This document shows positions 54,812 to 64,000 of a stretch of DNA of 64,000 nt, in pieces. Position 1 is the stretch's first letter; each line of letters starts with the position of its first letter. This DNA is from Thermococcus barophilus MP (lineage in GTDB: Archaea; Methanobacteriota_B; Thermococci; Thermococcales; Thermococcaceae). The notes under the pieces are model-generated. The model worked only from the letters and a program-made list of their open reading frames with translations, was not told the DNA's origin and did no database searches. The position numbers were made by a program, and so were the translations under genes. Where the stretch lies: NCBI RefSeq assembly GCF_000151105.2, contig NC_014804.1, positions 744,001-808,000 on the forward strand, read 5' to 3'.

Positions 54812-55999
54812 TTACTTCAAAAAGCCAGTCTTCTTTCCAAGGTCTTCAAAGGCATCAATAACGTACTGCAGGTCTTCTTTGCTGTGAGCTGCTGAAGGCT
54901 CAAGTCTGATACGGGCAGTTCCCAATGGAACCGTTGGATAAACGATTGCTTGTGCAAAGATGTTGTATTCCTCATACAGTCTCCTTGAGAACTCCTGAGC
55001 CAATTTCTCATCATAGAGCATAACCGGGGTAATCGGGTGCTTGGTGTTTCCAAGATCATAGCCTAAGTCTCTTAAACCTTTCTGGAGGAAGTGGGTGTTG
55101 TCCCAGAGCTTTTTGACAAGCTCATCACTGTGCTGAAGGATCTCAACGGCAGCTATTGCAGCAGCAACATCTGGTGGATTTAATGCACTTGAGAACAAGA
55201 ACGGTCTTCCCCTCTGCTTCAGATACTCAATAGCCTCCTCAGAACCCGCAACATAGCCACCGATGACACCGAATGCTTTACTCAGCGTACCCATTTCAAA
55301 GTCAACTCTGTCGTGGAGCTTGTAGTGGTCAACGATACCCCTTCCGTGGTCTCCTAAAACACCTTCACCGTGAGCATCGTCAACGTAAACCATTGCATCA
55401 TACTGCTCAGCTAATTCAACGATCTCCGGCAATGGTGCAAGGTCACCATCCATGCTGAATACCCCATCGGTAACAATAAGCTTCTTCTTGTAGTTCTTTG
55501 TCTCCTCAAGCTTCTTCTTTAAATCCTCCATATCAAGGTGCTTGTAGATAACCTTTGGAGCACCGCTCAAGCGCATGCCATCGATTATGCTCGCATGGTT
55601 GAGTTCCTCACTGATAAAGACGCCGTTATCCTTCTTAGTTATTAAGGCACTTATTGCGCCTAAGTTGGCATTGTAGCCGCTCTGGAATAGGATCGCAGCC
55701 TCTCTCTTTTTAAACTTTGCAAGTTTCTCTTCAAGTTCAACGTGGAGCTCCATTGTTCCGGCAATTGTTCTTACTGCTCCAGCACCAACACCATAGTCGA
55801 GAATAGCTCTTATTGCTGCCTCCTTAATCTTTGGATGTGCAGCTAAGCCAAGGTAGTTGTTTGAACACATGTTCAAAACCTTCTTTCCGTCAACGACAAC
55901 CCATGGGCCTTGGGCACTTTGAAGGACTCTAATCCTGACGTAGAGACCTTTTTCTTTAAGCTCGTTTAATTCTTCGGTAATCCAGTCAAGCTTCCCCAT
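54812..55999 (-). CDS. kbl: Glycine C-acetyltransferase (2-amino-3-ketobutyrate CoA ligase)
   Basis: This ~395-residue PLP enzyme of the alpha-oxoamine synthase family has [10 protein letters not shown] near residue 48, [12 protein letters not shown] near 110, [16 protein letters not shown] near 205 and the Schiff-base Lys in [12 protein letters not shown] near 240. It converts 2-amino-3-ketobutyrate and CoA to glycine and acetyl-CoA after threonine dehydrogenase. The related 5-aminolevulinate and biotin-pathway synthases are alternatives. TGGTGG precedes the ATG at 55999. No tdh gene is adjacent. Confidence 0.88.
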   Translation of the reverse strand: MGKLDWITEELNELKEKGLYVRIRVLQSAQGPWVVVDGKKVLNMCSNNYLGLAAHPKIKEAAIRAILDYGVGAGAVRTIAGTMELHVELEEKLAKFKKREAAILFQSGYNANLGAISALITKKDNGVFISEELNHASIIDGMRLSGAPKVIYKHLDMEDLKKKLEETKNYKKKLIVTDGVFSMDGDLAPLPEIVELAEQYDAMVYVDDAHGEGVLGDHGRGIVDHYKLHDRVDFEMGTLSKAFGVIGGYVAGSEEAIEYLKQRGRPFLFSSALNPPDVAAAIAAVEILQHSDELVKKLWDNTHFLQKGLRDLGYDLGNTKHPITPVMLYDEKLAQEFSRRLYEEYNIFAQAIVYPTVPLGTARIRLEPSAAHSKEDLQYVIDAFEDLGKKTGFLK

Positions 56000-56060
56000 A
56001 GAAACCACCAAAAGAAATTAAGTTTCATGGGTATAAAAGTTTTGCACCGCTCAGAAGTTG

Positions 56061-56549
56061 TCACAATGATGAAAATTTCAACCGGAACAGCAGAGCAATT
56101 AGCGCAACCAACGCTATTGCCAAACTTTCATTTGAAAATCCGACATAGCTTCCCCTTGATCTGGCGGGATACCCAACGAGGATTTCATATTTAACATTTA
56201 TCTTTGGCAGGCTTTCAAAGACTATAACTCCAGAAACCTTTATCCCAAACCCTTTCTTCCTTAGAGGGTACAGAAACGGTATAACACCTGATAAAAAATC
56301 CAAAAAGAAGTGCATCCCAAGCCCAAAGACAAACAGCCAAAGATAATGGTTTTGGATGTAAAACGAAAGCGTAAAAATCGGCATAATAAACAGAAGGGAG
56401 TGAAAATAACCCCTATGCTCCTCAAAAAGGACATCGAAATCTGGAAAAACAGCACCGAATAGGAGAACAGCAACCGAAACTAAGCTTGGACTTTTGCTGA
56501 CAGCCAAAAATGCAAGTAAAGGAATTGATGCATGTTTTAAGGGATCCAT
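56061..56549 (-). CDS. Membrane-bound metal-dependent hydrolase-like protein (YdjM/DUF457 type)
   Basis: This 162-residue protein has about four membrane helices. KHASIPLLAFLAV, GAVFPDFDVLF, HRGYFHSLLF and GMHFFLDFLSG give the paired His/Asp pattern of the YdjM (LexA-regulated hydrolase-like) family. The enzymatic role is unproven. The C-terminal quarter contains a conserved-looking exterior loop and a final helix. GGGAGAT precedes the ATG at 56549. It is transcribed alone, divergent from rfcS. Confidence 0.72.
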   Translation of the reverse strand: MDPLKHASIPLLAFLAVSKSPSLVSVAVLLFGAVFPDFDVLFEEHRGYFHSLLFIMPIFTLSFYIQNHYLWLFVFGLGMHFFLDFLSGVIPFLYPLRKKGFGIKVSGVIVFESLPKINVKYEILVGYPARSRGSYVGFSNESLAIALVALIALLFRLKFSSL

Positions 56550-56618
56550 CTTATCTCCCAAAGTTTTTAATATCTCAAGGCATAATAAACCTTTAGCTCA
56601 CGATGATGGGTGATAGCT

Positions 56619-57599
56619 ATGAGCGAAGAGGTCAAAGAAGTTAAAATTCTGGAAAAACCATGGGTTGAAAAATATAGACCACAGAGATTAGATGACATTG
56701 TTGGACAAGATCATATAGTTAAGAGACTCAAGCACTACGTTAAAACAGGCTCGATGCCCCACCTTCTATTCGCTGGCCCTCCCGGTGTTGGAAAAACGAC
56801 TGCAGCTTTGTGTTTAACAAGAGAACTCTTTGGAGAACACTGGAGACACAACTTCCTCGAACTGAACGCGAGTGATGAGAGAGGAATTAACGTTATTAGA
56901 GAAAAAGTCAAAGAATTCGCAAGAACAAAGCCAATTGGTGGAGCAAGCTTTAAGATAATCTTCCTCGATGAGGCAGATGCTTTAACACAAGACGCCCAGC
57001 AGGCATTGAGAAGAATGATGGAGATGTTCTCGAATAACGTTCGCTTTATATTAAGCTGTAATTATTCGTCAAAGATCATTGAGCCGATTCAGTCAAGATG
57101 TGCAATATTCAGGTTCAGACCCCTTAAGGATGAAGACATTGCAAAGAGAATCAGGTTTATAGCAGAGAACGAAGGACTGGAGCTAACGGAAGAAGGGCTC
57201 CAAGCGCTCCTGTACATAGCTGAGGGGGACTTAAGAAGGGCAATTAACGTTCTGCAAGCGGCAGCAGCACTTGACACAAAGATTACAGACGAGAATGTGT
57301 TCCTTGTTGCAAGCAGAGCAAGACCAGAAGATATTAGGGAAATGATGCTCATGGCATTGGAGGGTAATTTCCTCAAGGCAAGGGAGAAGCTCAGAGAAAT
57401 TCTCCTTAAGCAGGGCCTAAGTGGAGAAGACGTTCTTATCCAAATGCATAAAGAAGTGTTCAACCTGCCAATAAGCGAGCCCAAGAAAGTTGCTTTAGCC
57501 GATAAGATTGGAGAGTACAACTTTAGACTGGTTGAGGGAGCAAATGAAATGATTCAGCTTGAGGCTCTGCTTGCCCAGTTTACTCTGCTGGGCAAATGA
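56619..57599 (+). CDS. rfcS: Replication factor C small subunit
   Basis: This 326-residue AAA+ clamp loader subunit has [17 protein letters not shown] at the N-terminus and Walker [10 protein letters not shown] near residue 54. Walker B is [11 protein letters not shown] near 115, the Arg finger is SRC near 158, and the sensor-2 region is [14 protein letters not shown] near 205. Four small and one large subunit load PCNA onto DNA. The ATG at 56619 follows GGTGAT. No intein is present, although some Thermococcales have one here. rfcL follows after 13 nt. Confidence 0.97.
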   Translation: MSEEVKEVKILEKPWVEKYRPQRLDDIVGQDHIVKRLKHYVKTGSMPHLLFAGPPGVGKTTAALCLTRELFGEHWRHNFLELNASDERGINVIREKVKEFARTKPIGGASFKIIFLDEADALTQDAQQALRRMMEMFSNNVRFILSCNYSSKIIEPIQSRCAIFRFRPLKDEDIAKRIRFIAENEGLELTEEGLQALLYIAEGDLRRAINVLQAAAALDTKITDENVFLVASRARPEDIREMMLMALEGNFLKAREKLREILLKQGLSGEDVLIQMHKEVFNLPISEPKKVALADKIGEYNFRLVEGANEMIQLEALLAQFTLLGK

Positions 57600-57612
57600 T
57601 TAGGTGAGCACG

Positions 57613-59124
57613 ATGGATATACCCTGGGTTGAGAAGTACCGTCCAAAAAGACTGAGAGAAATAGTTAATCAAAGGCAGGCTCTTGAAAAAGTCGAGGCAT
57701 GGATTAAGCAGTGGGTTCATGGAACTCCAAAGAAAAAGGCTCTCCTCCTTGCAGGCCCACCGGGAAGTGGAAAGACCACCACGGTTTATGCCCTGGCTAA
57801 TGAGTATAAGTTTGAGGTTATTGAGCTCAACGCAAGCGATGAAAGAACCTTCGAGAAAATAAGGAGATACCTTGATGCTGCATACACAATGGACATTTTT
57901 GGAAGGAGGAGAAAGCTGATATTTCTTGATGAGGCCGATAACATTGAGCCAAGCGGTGCTCACGAGATAGCAAAGCTCATAGACAGGGCAAGAAACCCCA
58001 TAATCATGGCTGCCAATAAATACTGGGAAGTGCCCGCTGAGATAAGAAATAAAGCCGAGGTCGTTGAATACAAGCGCTTAACTCAGCGAGACATTATGCA
58101 GGCACTTTTCAGAATTATTAAGGCAGAGGGCATATTTGTTCCAAAGGAGATAGTGGCAGAGATAGCAAAAAGGGCAAGCGGAGATTTAAGAGCTGCAATA
58201 AATGATCTGCAAACTGTAGTTGCCGGCGGAATAGAGGACGCAAGGGAAGTGCTTGCTTACAGAGATGTGGAAAAAACAATCTTTCAAGCACTGGGACTGA
58301 TCTTTGGAAGCGATAATGCAAAGAGGGCAAAAATGGCAACATGGAACTTGGACATGACACCCGACGAGCTCCTTCTCTGGGTTGATGAGAACATCCCCTA
58401 TATCTACTATAAGCCGGAAGATATTGCTGAAGCTTACAACGCCATAAGCAGAGCTGATATCTATTTAGGAAGGGCTAAAAGAAGCGGAAACTACGGGCTG
58501 TGGAAGTATGCAATAGACATGATGACAGCAGGAGTTGCAGTTTCAGGAGTGAAAAAGAAGGGCTTCCTCAAATTCTATCCTCCGAAGACTCTTAGAATGC
58601 TTAAGGATACAAAGGAAGAAAGGGGAATCAGGGACTCAATTATCAAGAAAATCATGAAGCAGATGCACATGAGCAAGCTTGAAGCTATTGAGACAATGCA
58701 GATATTCAAAACGATCTTCGAAAACAACTTAGACGTTGCTGCCCATATAGCTGTTTTTTTGGACTTGGGAGACAAAGAGATAGAGTTCTTAGCTGGAGAC
58801 AAAGAAAAAGCAACGAAGATTAAGGGCAAAACACTCTCAATTCACAGAAAGCTCAAGAAAGCTGGAATTGAGATAAAAGTTGAGATAGAAGGGGAACCCT
58901 CCAAAGAGATCGAAGAGGAAGAAATTGGAGAAGAACCTGAGGAAGAAACTGCAGAAGCAGAGGGTGAAGAAGTTTCTGAGGAAGAAAAAGAAAGCAAAGA
59001 AATCGAAAAGGAAATAGAAGAGGCAGAATGGGAGAAAGAAGAAAAACCTAAGAAGGAGGAGAAGATCGACAAAGCAAAGAAGAAAGGCAAGCAGGCGACG
59101 CTGTTTGACTTTCTAAAGAAATAA
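57613..59124 (+). CDS. rfcL: Replication factor C large subunit
   Basis: This ~503-residue AAA+ subunit has Walker [10 protein letters not shown] near residue 50, Walker [12 protein letters not shown] near 104 and a [10 protein letters not shown] sensor-2 region near 192. The C-terminal part is a long acidic and Lys-rich stretch (from ~residue 415), ending in the PCNA-interacting motif QATLFDFL. It completes the RfcS4-RfcL clamp loader. AGGTGA precedes the ATG at 57613. It is co-transcribed with rfcS. Confidence 0.97.
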   Translation: MDIPWVEKYRPKRLREIVNQRQALEKVEAWIKQWVHGTPKKKALLLAGPPGSGKTTTVYALANEYKFEVIELNASDERTFEKIRRYLDAAYTMDIFGRRRKLIFLDEADNIEPSGAHEIAKLIDRARNPIIMAANKYWEVPAEIRNKAEVVEYKRLTQRDIMQALFRIIKAEGIFVPKEIVAEIAKRASGDLRAAINDLQTVVAGGIEDAREVLAYRDVEKTIFQALGLIFGSDNAKRAKMATWNLDMTPDELLLWVDENIPYIYYKPEDIAEAYNAISRADIYLGRAKRSGNYGLWKYAIDMMTAGVAVSGVKKKGFLKFYPPKTLRMLKDTKEERGIRDSIIKKIMKQMHMSKLEAIETMQIFKTIFENNLDVAAHIAVFLDLGDKEIEFLAGDKEKATKIKGKTLSIHRKLKKAGIEIKVEIEGEPSKEIEEEEIGEEPEEETAEAEGEEVSEEEKESKEIEKEIEEAEWEKEEKPKKEEKIDKAKKKGKQATLFDFLKK

Positions 59125-59157
59125 GCCCTCTTTTATTTCTACTTGACGGTGGAATTC

Positions 59158-61406
<2,249 letters not shown>

Positions 61407-61461
61407 GCACATCACTCTATGTTATATGGATCCATTTATTATTAAAATTTCCTAACCGTGA

Positions 61462-62385
61462 TCATATCCAATATGGCCGTCTTAACATTATTGCTTGCTT
61501 AAAGATTTCAATGAGCTCTTCATCTGTGGCCCCATTTCTGATAGGGGTTAGAATATCAACTAAATCGTCCCTCCTCAAAAGGCATGTCTTTAGGTACCCA
61601 TCAGAAGTAAGTCTTATTCTTGTGCAATTTGCACAAAACACTGTGTTATGCATTGAGCGAACAACTTCAACTTCAGCAATTCCATTTTCGGTCGGAATAA
61701 AGTACTTCTTCCTTCTGTGCATTCTCCTTTCCCTTATCTCAACAGCTTTTTTTGAGAATTCATCTTCAAGAGGCTTTAATGGATAAAAGTACCGTTTAAA
61801 GAACCAAGATTCAGTCATTTCACGAGGAACTTCAATCTCTATGAGTTGGAGAACTGCACCAATTTTAGCTGCATAGTTTATCATATCCCATATCTCTTCA
61901 TGATTTAAGTCCCTCATGACTACCATGTTGAGTTTAACCAGCTTAAACAGTTTGACAGATTTTTCAATACCTTTTAAGACCCAAGGGAGGACATCAAATC
62001 CAGTTATTTTTTTGTATTTTTCTCTATCAAGGGTATCAAGGCTTATGTTTACTCTATCTAAACCTGCTGCTCTGAGCTCCTCAGCAAGCCTATGCATGAC
62101 AGTTCCATTGGTTGTCATAGACAGATCAACAACGTATGGCCGTATCCGCTTAACAATTTCTACAATGTCACTCCTTATTGTAGGTTCTCCACCAGTTAGT
62201 TTTACCTTCTTTATACCCAGATTGGAGGCAACTTTAACTATCCTTTCAATTTCTTGGGGTGTCATCTGCCTCTTCCCTTTCATCTGACCTTCCCTATGAC
62301 AGTAGAAACAACTTAAGTTGCATTCTTCAGTTACAGATATTCTGAGGTTTGTCACTGGTCTCCCGAATCTGTCAACTAAAACCAT
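61462..62385 (-). CDS. moaA: GTP 3',8-cyclase MoaA
   Basis: This 307-residue radical SAM enzyme performs the first step of molybdopterin/tungstopterin synthesis. The N-terminal cluster motif is [12 protein letters not shown] near residue 22 and the SAM-binding GGEP is [10 protein letters not shown] near 62. The C-terminal cluster motif is [20 protein letters not shown] near 250-270. Thermococcales need tungstopterin for ferredoxin oxidoreductases. It appears monocistronic, with a start at 62385 in a weak ribosome-binding context (GAAGGTGAAATC). Confidence 0.94.
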   Translation of the reverse strand: MVLVDRFGRPVTNLRISVTEECNLSCFYCHREGQMKGKRQMTPQEIERIVKVASNLGIKKVKLTGGEPTIRSDIVEIVKRIRPYVVDLSMTTNGTVMHRLAEELRAAGLDRVNISLDTLDREKYKKITGFDVLPWVLKGIEKSVKLFKLVKLNMVVMRDLNHEEIWDMINYAAKIGAVLQLIEIEVPREMTESWFFKRYFYPLKPLEDEFSKKAVEIRERRMHRRKKYFIPTENGIAEVEVVRSMHNTVFCANCTRIRLTSDGYLKTCLLRRDDLVDILTPIRNGATDEELIEIFKQAIMLRRPYWI

Positions 62386-62506
62386 GATTTCACCTTCGTT
62401 ATTTGATTAATTCATCCACTTAAAAAAAGATTATGGGAAAACACTTCTATTTAACAACGAAAAGTAAAAGTATGATATATGAGCATAGATTATTAGGGGG
62501 GCAAAT

Positions 62507-63265
62507 GTGGATGTGGAAAAATTAAAAGAGCTAATTTTAAAGGCAGAAGACATTCATAAGAACTTTGAAAAACTGTTCCTGAGGCTTTATGAGTACGCAG
62601 GCCAAAACCATCCTGAAAGAGTTGAGGAGATTATTCTCAAGCTTCATGAGCTGAGTGAGGAAAAATTTGAGATTGCATCTCAGATTTATAGAAAAACAGC
62701 CTCAATAGGAGGAGAGATTGAAAGAGTCGGAAAAGAACTGCAGAAAAACGAGCATCAAATGAAATTTAGACTTGAGGAAATAATGAGTCTCATAGGGCAT
62801 GCAAAAGAGAGCTTTAGCGAAAAACTCAAAACAAAAGCCTCTCTTCAGAGATTATTCCAATTTCACAGGATTTATGATTATTCGGTGACTCAATCATTAC
62901 AACGACTCAGTGCGGAAATTGAGGGACTGGTTCTTATAAGCGAAAAAGAGAAAAAGCCACCGACAAGTATAATTGAAAGACTCAAAAAAATTGAAGAACT
63001 TGAAGAAAGATTAACAACCCTAACAAATTTAGTCTTTCATCTTTACTCTCATCCTTCCTGGGTTTACAAAATTGAAGAATCCTTAAAAGAATGGCATTCC
63101 AAAGGATTACTGTGGGTCGAATCAAGAAACGTTGAGCAAAATACTGGGATTGATAGAGAACATGTCGCTCAAATTTTAGACGGTTTAACGCTGATCGGAG
63201 TTGTGGAAAAAAGAAAAAGAGGTGGTGAAAGTGTCTACAAACTCAGGGGTTTCGGTGAGGATTAG
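62507..63265 (+). CDS. Coiled-coil protein with C-terminal winged-helix domain, unknown
   Basis: This 252-residue protein starts at a GTG (62507) after AGGGGGGC. Most of residues 1-175 are charged amphipathic helices likely to form coiled coils ([37 protein letters not shown]). The last ~60 residues look like a winged helix ([37 protein letters not shown]). I do not recognise a family. It overlaps the FAU-1 gene by 35 nt, so the two proteins are made together. Confidence 0.6.
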   Translation: MDVEKLKELILKAEDIHKNFEKLFLRLYEYAGQNHPERVEEIILKLHELSEEKFEIASQIYRKTASIGGEIERVGKELQKNEHQMKFRLEEIMSLIGHAKESFSEKLKTKASLQRLFQFHRIYDYSVTQSLQRLSAEIEGLVLISEKEKKPPTSIIERLKKIEELEERLTTLTNLVFHLYSHPSWVYKIEESLKEWHSKGLLWVESRNVEQNTGIDREHVAQILDGLTLIGVVEKRKRGGESVYKLRGFGED

Positions 63266-64000
63266 AGGGATATACAGCACAGCATTGACAAAGCTTCTGT
63301 TAGATAAAGGGTTTAAAATCAGCCAGCCCAGTCAGAAGATCGCAGAAAGATTAAAAATTGAAAAGACATACAGCGAATTCGATGTTGATATCTACGACAG
63401 AAAAGACGGTAGAGGCGTTATTTTAGTTGGAACCAAAGTTGATGATGTTAAAGATGTTTTTGAGGAGGAATTTATAGACGTATTTTTTAGAAAAATGCCA
63501 TACCAACTCTATGGCATCTACAAAGGAATAGTGGTCAAAAGGGATGAGCAGTATCTATACGTTGACATAGGAAGTGCCATTGGGACTGTGCTTATAGAAG
63601 AAATGCCCGATGCTGTAGAAGGAGATGAAGTTTTAGTCCAAGTTAAAAAGCACAACCTGCTTCCTCATCTCAGTACATTATTGACAATCCCCGGGGATTA
63701 TGCTGTGCTGATACCCAAACCAATTGGTGCTCAGAGGCATGTAAAAATCTCAAGAAAGATAAGAGATCCAGAAGAAAGAGAAAGACTCAGAATTCTGGGG
63801 TTGAGTGTTGACCTGGGTGAATGGGGAATACTCTGGAGAACTGCTGCCGCATACAAAGACTGGAATACTCTAAGAGACGAGCTCGTAAATCTGTCAAAAA
63901 TTGCGGATAAGTTAAAGGATGCGGACAAATATTCGGCACCTGCAAGAATAATTGAGGGAAGGGACATATATGAAGTAGAGTTCGGAGGAGGCACAAGGAA
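63231..64000 (+). CDS. fau-1: FAU-1/AU-1 RNA-binding ribonuclease (RNase E/G-like with DUF402), 3' end cut by window
   Basis: A GTG at 63231 preceded by AGGTGGTGAAA opens a frame that runs off the window (at least 256 residues). The start [20 protein letters not shown] and later segments ([61 protein letters not shown]) match archaeal FAU-1. This protein binds AU-rich RNA and has been reported to act in rRNA processing. The central S1-like domain is visible ([21 protein letters not shown]). It overlaps the preceding coiled-coil gene by 35 nt. Confidence 0.9.
   Translation, partial: MSTNSGVSVRIRGIYSTALTKLLLDKGFKISQPSQKIAERLKIEKTYSEFDVDIYDRKDGRGVILVGTKVDDVKDVFEEEFIDVFFRKMPYQLYGIYKGIVVKRDEQYLYVDIGSAIGTVLIEEMPDAVEGDEVLVQVKKHNLLPHLSTLLTIPGDYAVLIPKPIGAQRHVKISRKIRDPEERERLRILGLSVDLGEWGILWRTAAAYKDWNTLRDELVNLSKIADKLKDADKYSAPARIIEGRDIYEVEFGGGTR

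Noticed and set aside
56598-56620. C-box-like GATGATGG before rfcS
   Set aside because: No D, D' or C' box follows at guide distance. The bases are explained by the start region and GGTGAT ribosome binding site.
56619-59124. Inteins in rfcS, rfcL or lonB
   Set aside because: These are common intein hosts in Thermococcales, but all Walker regions here are uninterrupted and lengths are normal.

Overview
The window is a gene-dense, low-GC archaeal chromosome segment. It almost certainly comes from a Thermococcales euryarchaeon, most like a low-GC Thermococcus. The evidence is the start of a membrane-bound hydrogenase (mbh) operon with SurR-type operator sites, a herA-mre11-rad50-nurA operon, archaeal RfcS/RfcL, aRF1, LonB, archaeosine TGT, an rpsO-GAN-pcc1-rps3ae cluster, and several two-guide C/D box sRNAs. 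Starts mostly follow GGTGA/GGAGG ribosome binding sites, and several genes begin with GTG or TTG. The species call is inference.

Layout. 1-2.3 kb: 5' part of the mbh operon on the minus strand, its regulatory region, and a divergent 36-residue Cys-rich peptide. 2.3-14.4 kb: housekeeping genes (ACT-domain regulator, radical SAM protein with TRAM-like tail, UDP-ManNAcA synthesis pair wecC-wecB, DUF354 protein, SpoIIM-like, lipoate-ligase C-terminal protein, argS, DapA-family aldolase, aRF1, BofA-like, HEAT-like). 14.4-16.5 kb: a C/D-like sRNA candidate, a MazG-like gene and a TnpB-only IS200/IS605-type element with a small RHH-like gene. 16.5-25.7 kb: an A+T-rich surface-glycan island (pilin-like gene, two multi-spanning membrane proteins, flippase, three cytoplasmic glycosyltransferases), ended by a second class III pilin-like gene divergent from an HTH regulator. 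25.7-28.5 kb: site-2 protease and the two subunits of phosphomevalonate dehydratase (archaeal mevalonate pathway).

28.7-33.8 kb: initiator tRNA-Met, a frameshifted LAGLIDADG homing endonuclease, then rpsO with a structured leader, GAN nuclease, KEOPS Pcc1, ribosomal protein eS1 (S3Ae) and a THUMP-SPOUT methylase, followed by a C/D sRNA. 33.8-45.6 kb: regulators (Lrp, ArsR), MazG-like, SDH-class protease, JAMM protease, RidA, another C/D sRNA, DUF2666-like, LonB, GT2 glycosyltransferase, Pi transporter with tandem palindromes in its promoter, and tgtA. 45.6-52.7 kb: the recombination operon, with a third C/D sRNA just upstream. 52.8-64 kb: rimI-endA, two DUF835 membrane proteins, kbl, rfcS-rfcL, Trm5-like methyltransferase, moaA, a coiled-coil/HTH protein and the start of FAU-1.

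Genes are packed tightly. Most convergent pairs abut or overlap at their stop codons. The most interesting signals are noncoding: three clear C/D box guide RNAs plus one deviant, the SurR array shared with a micro-ORF, the rpsO leader hairpin, the PiT palindromes and the pilin/HTH palindrome. The TnpB element and the broken homing endonuclease are the clear mobile-DNA traces.
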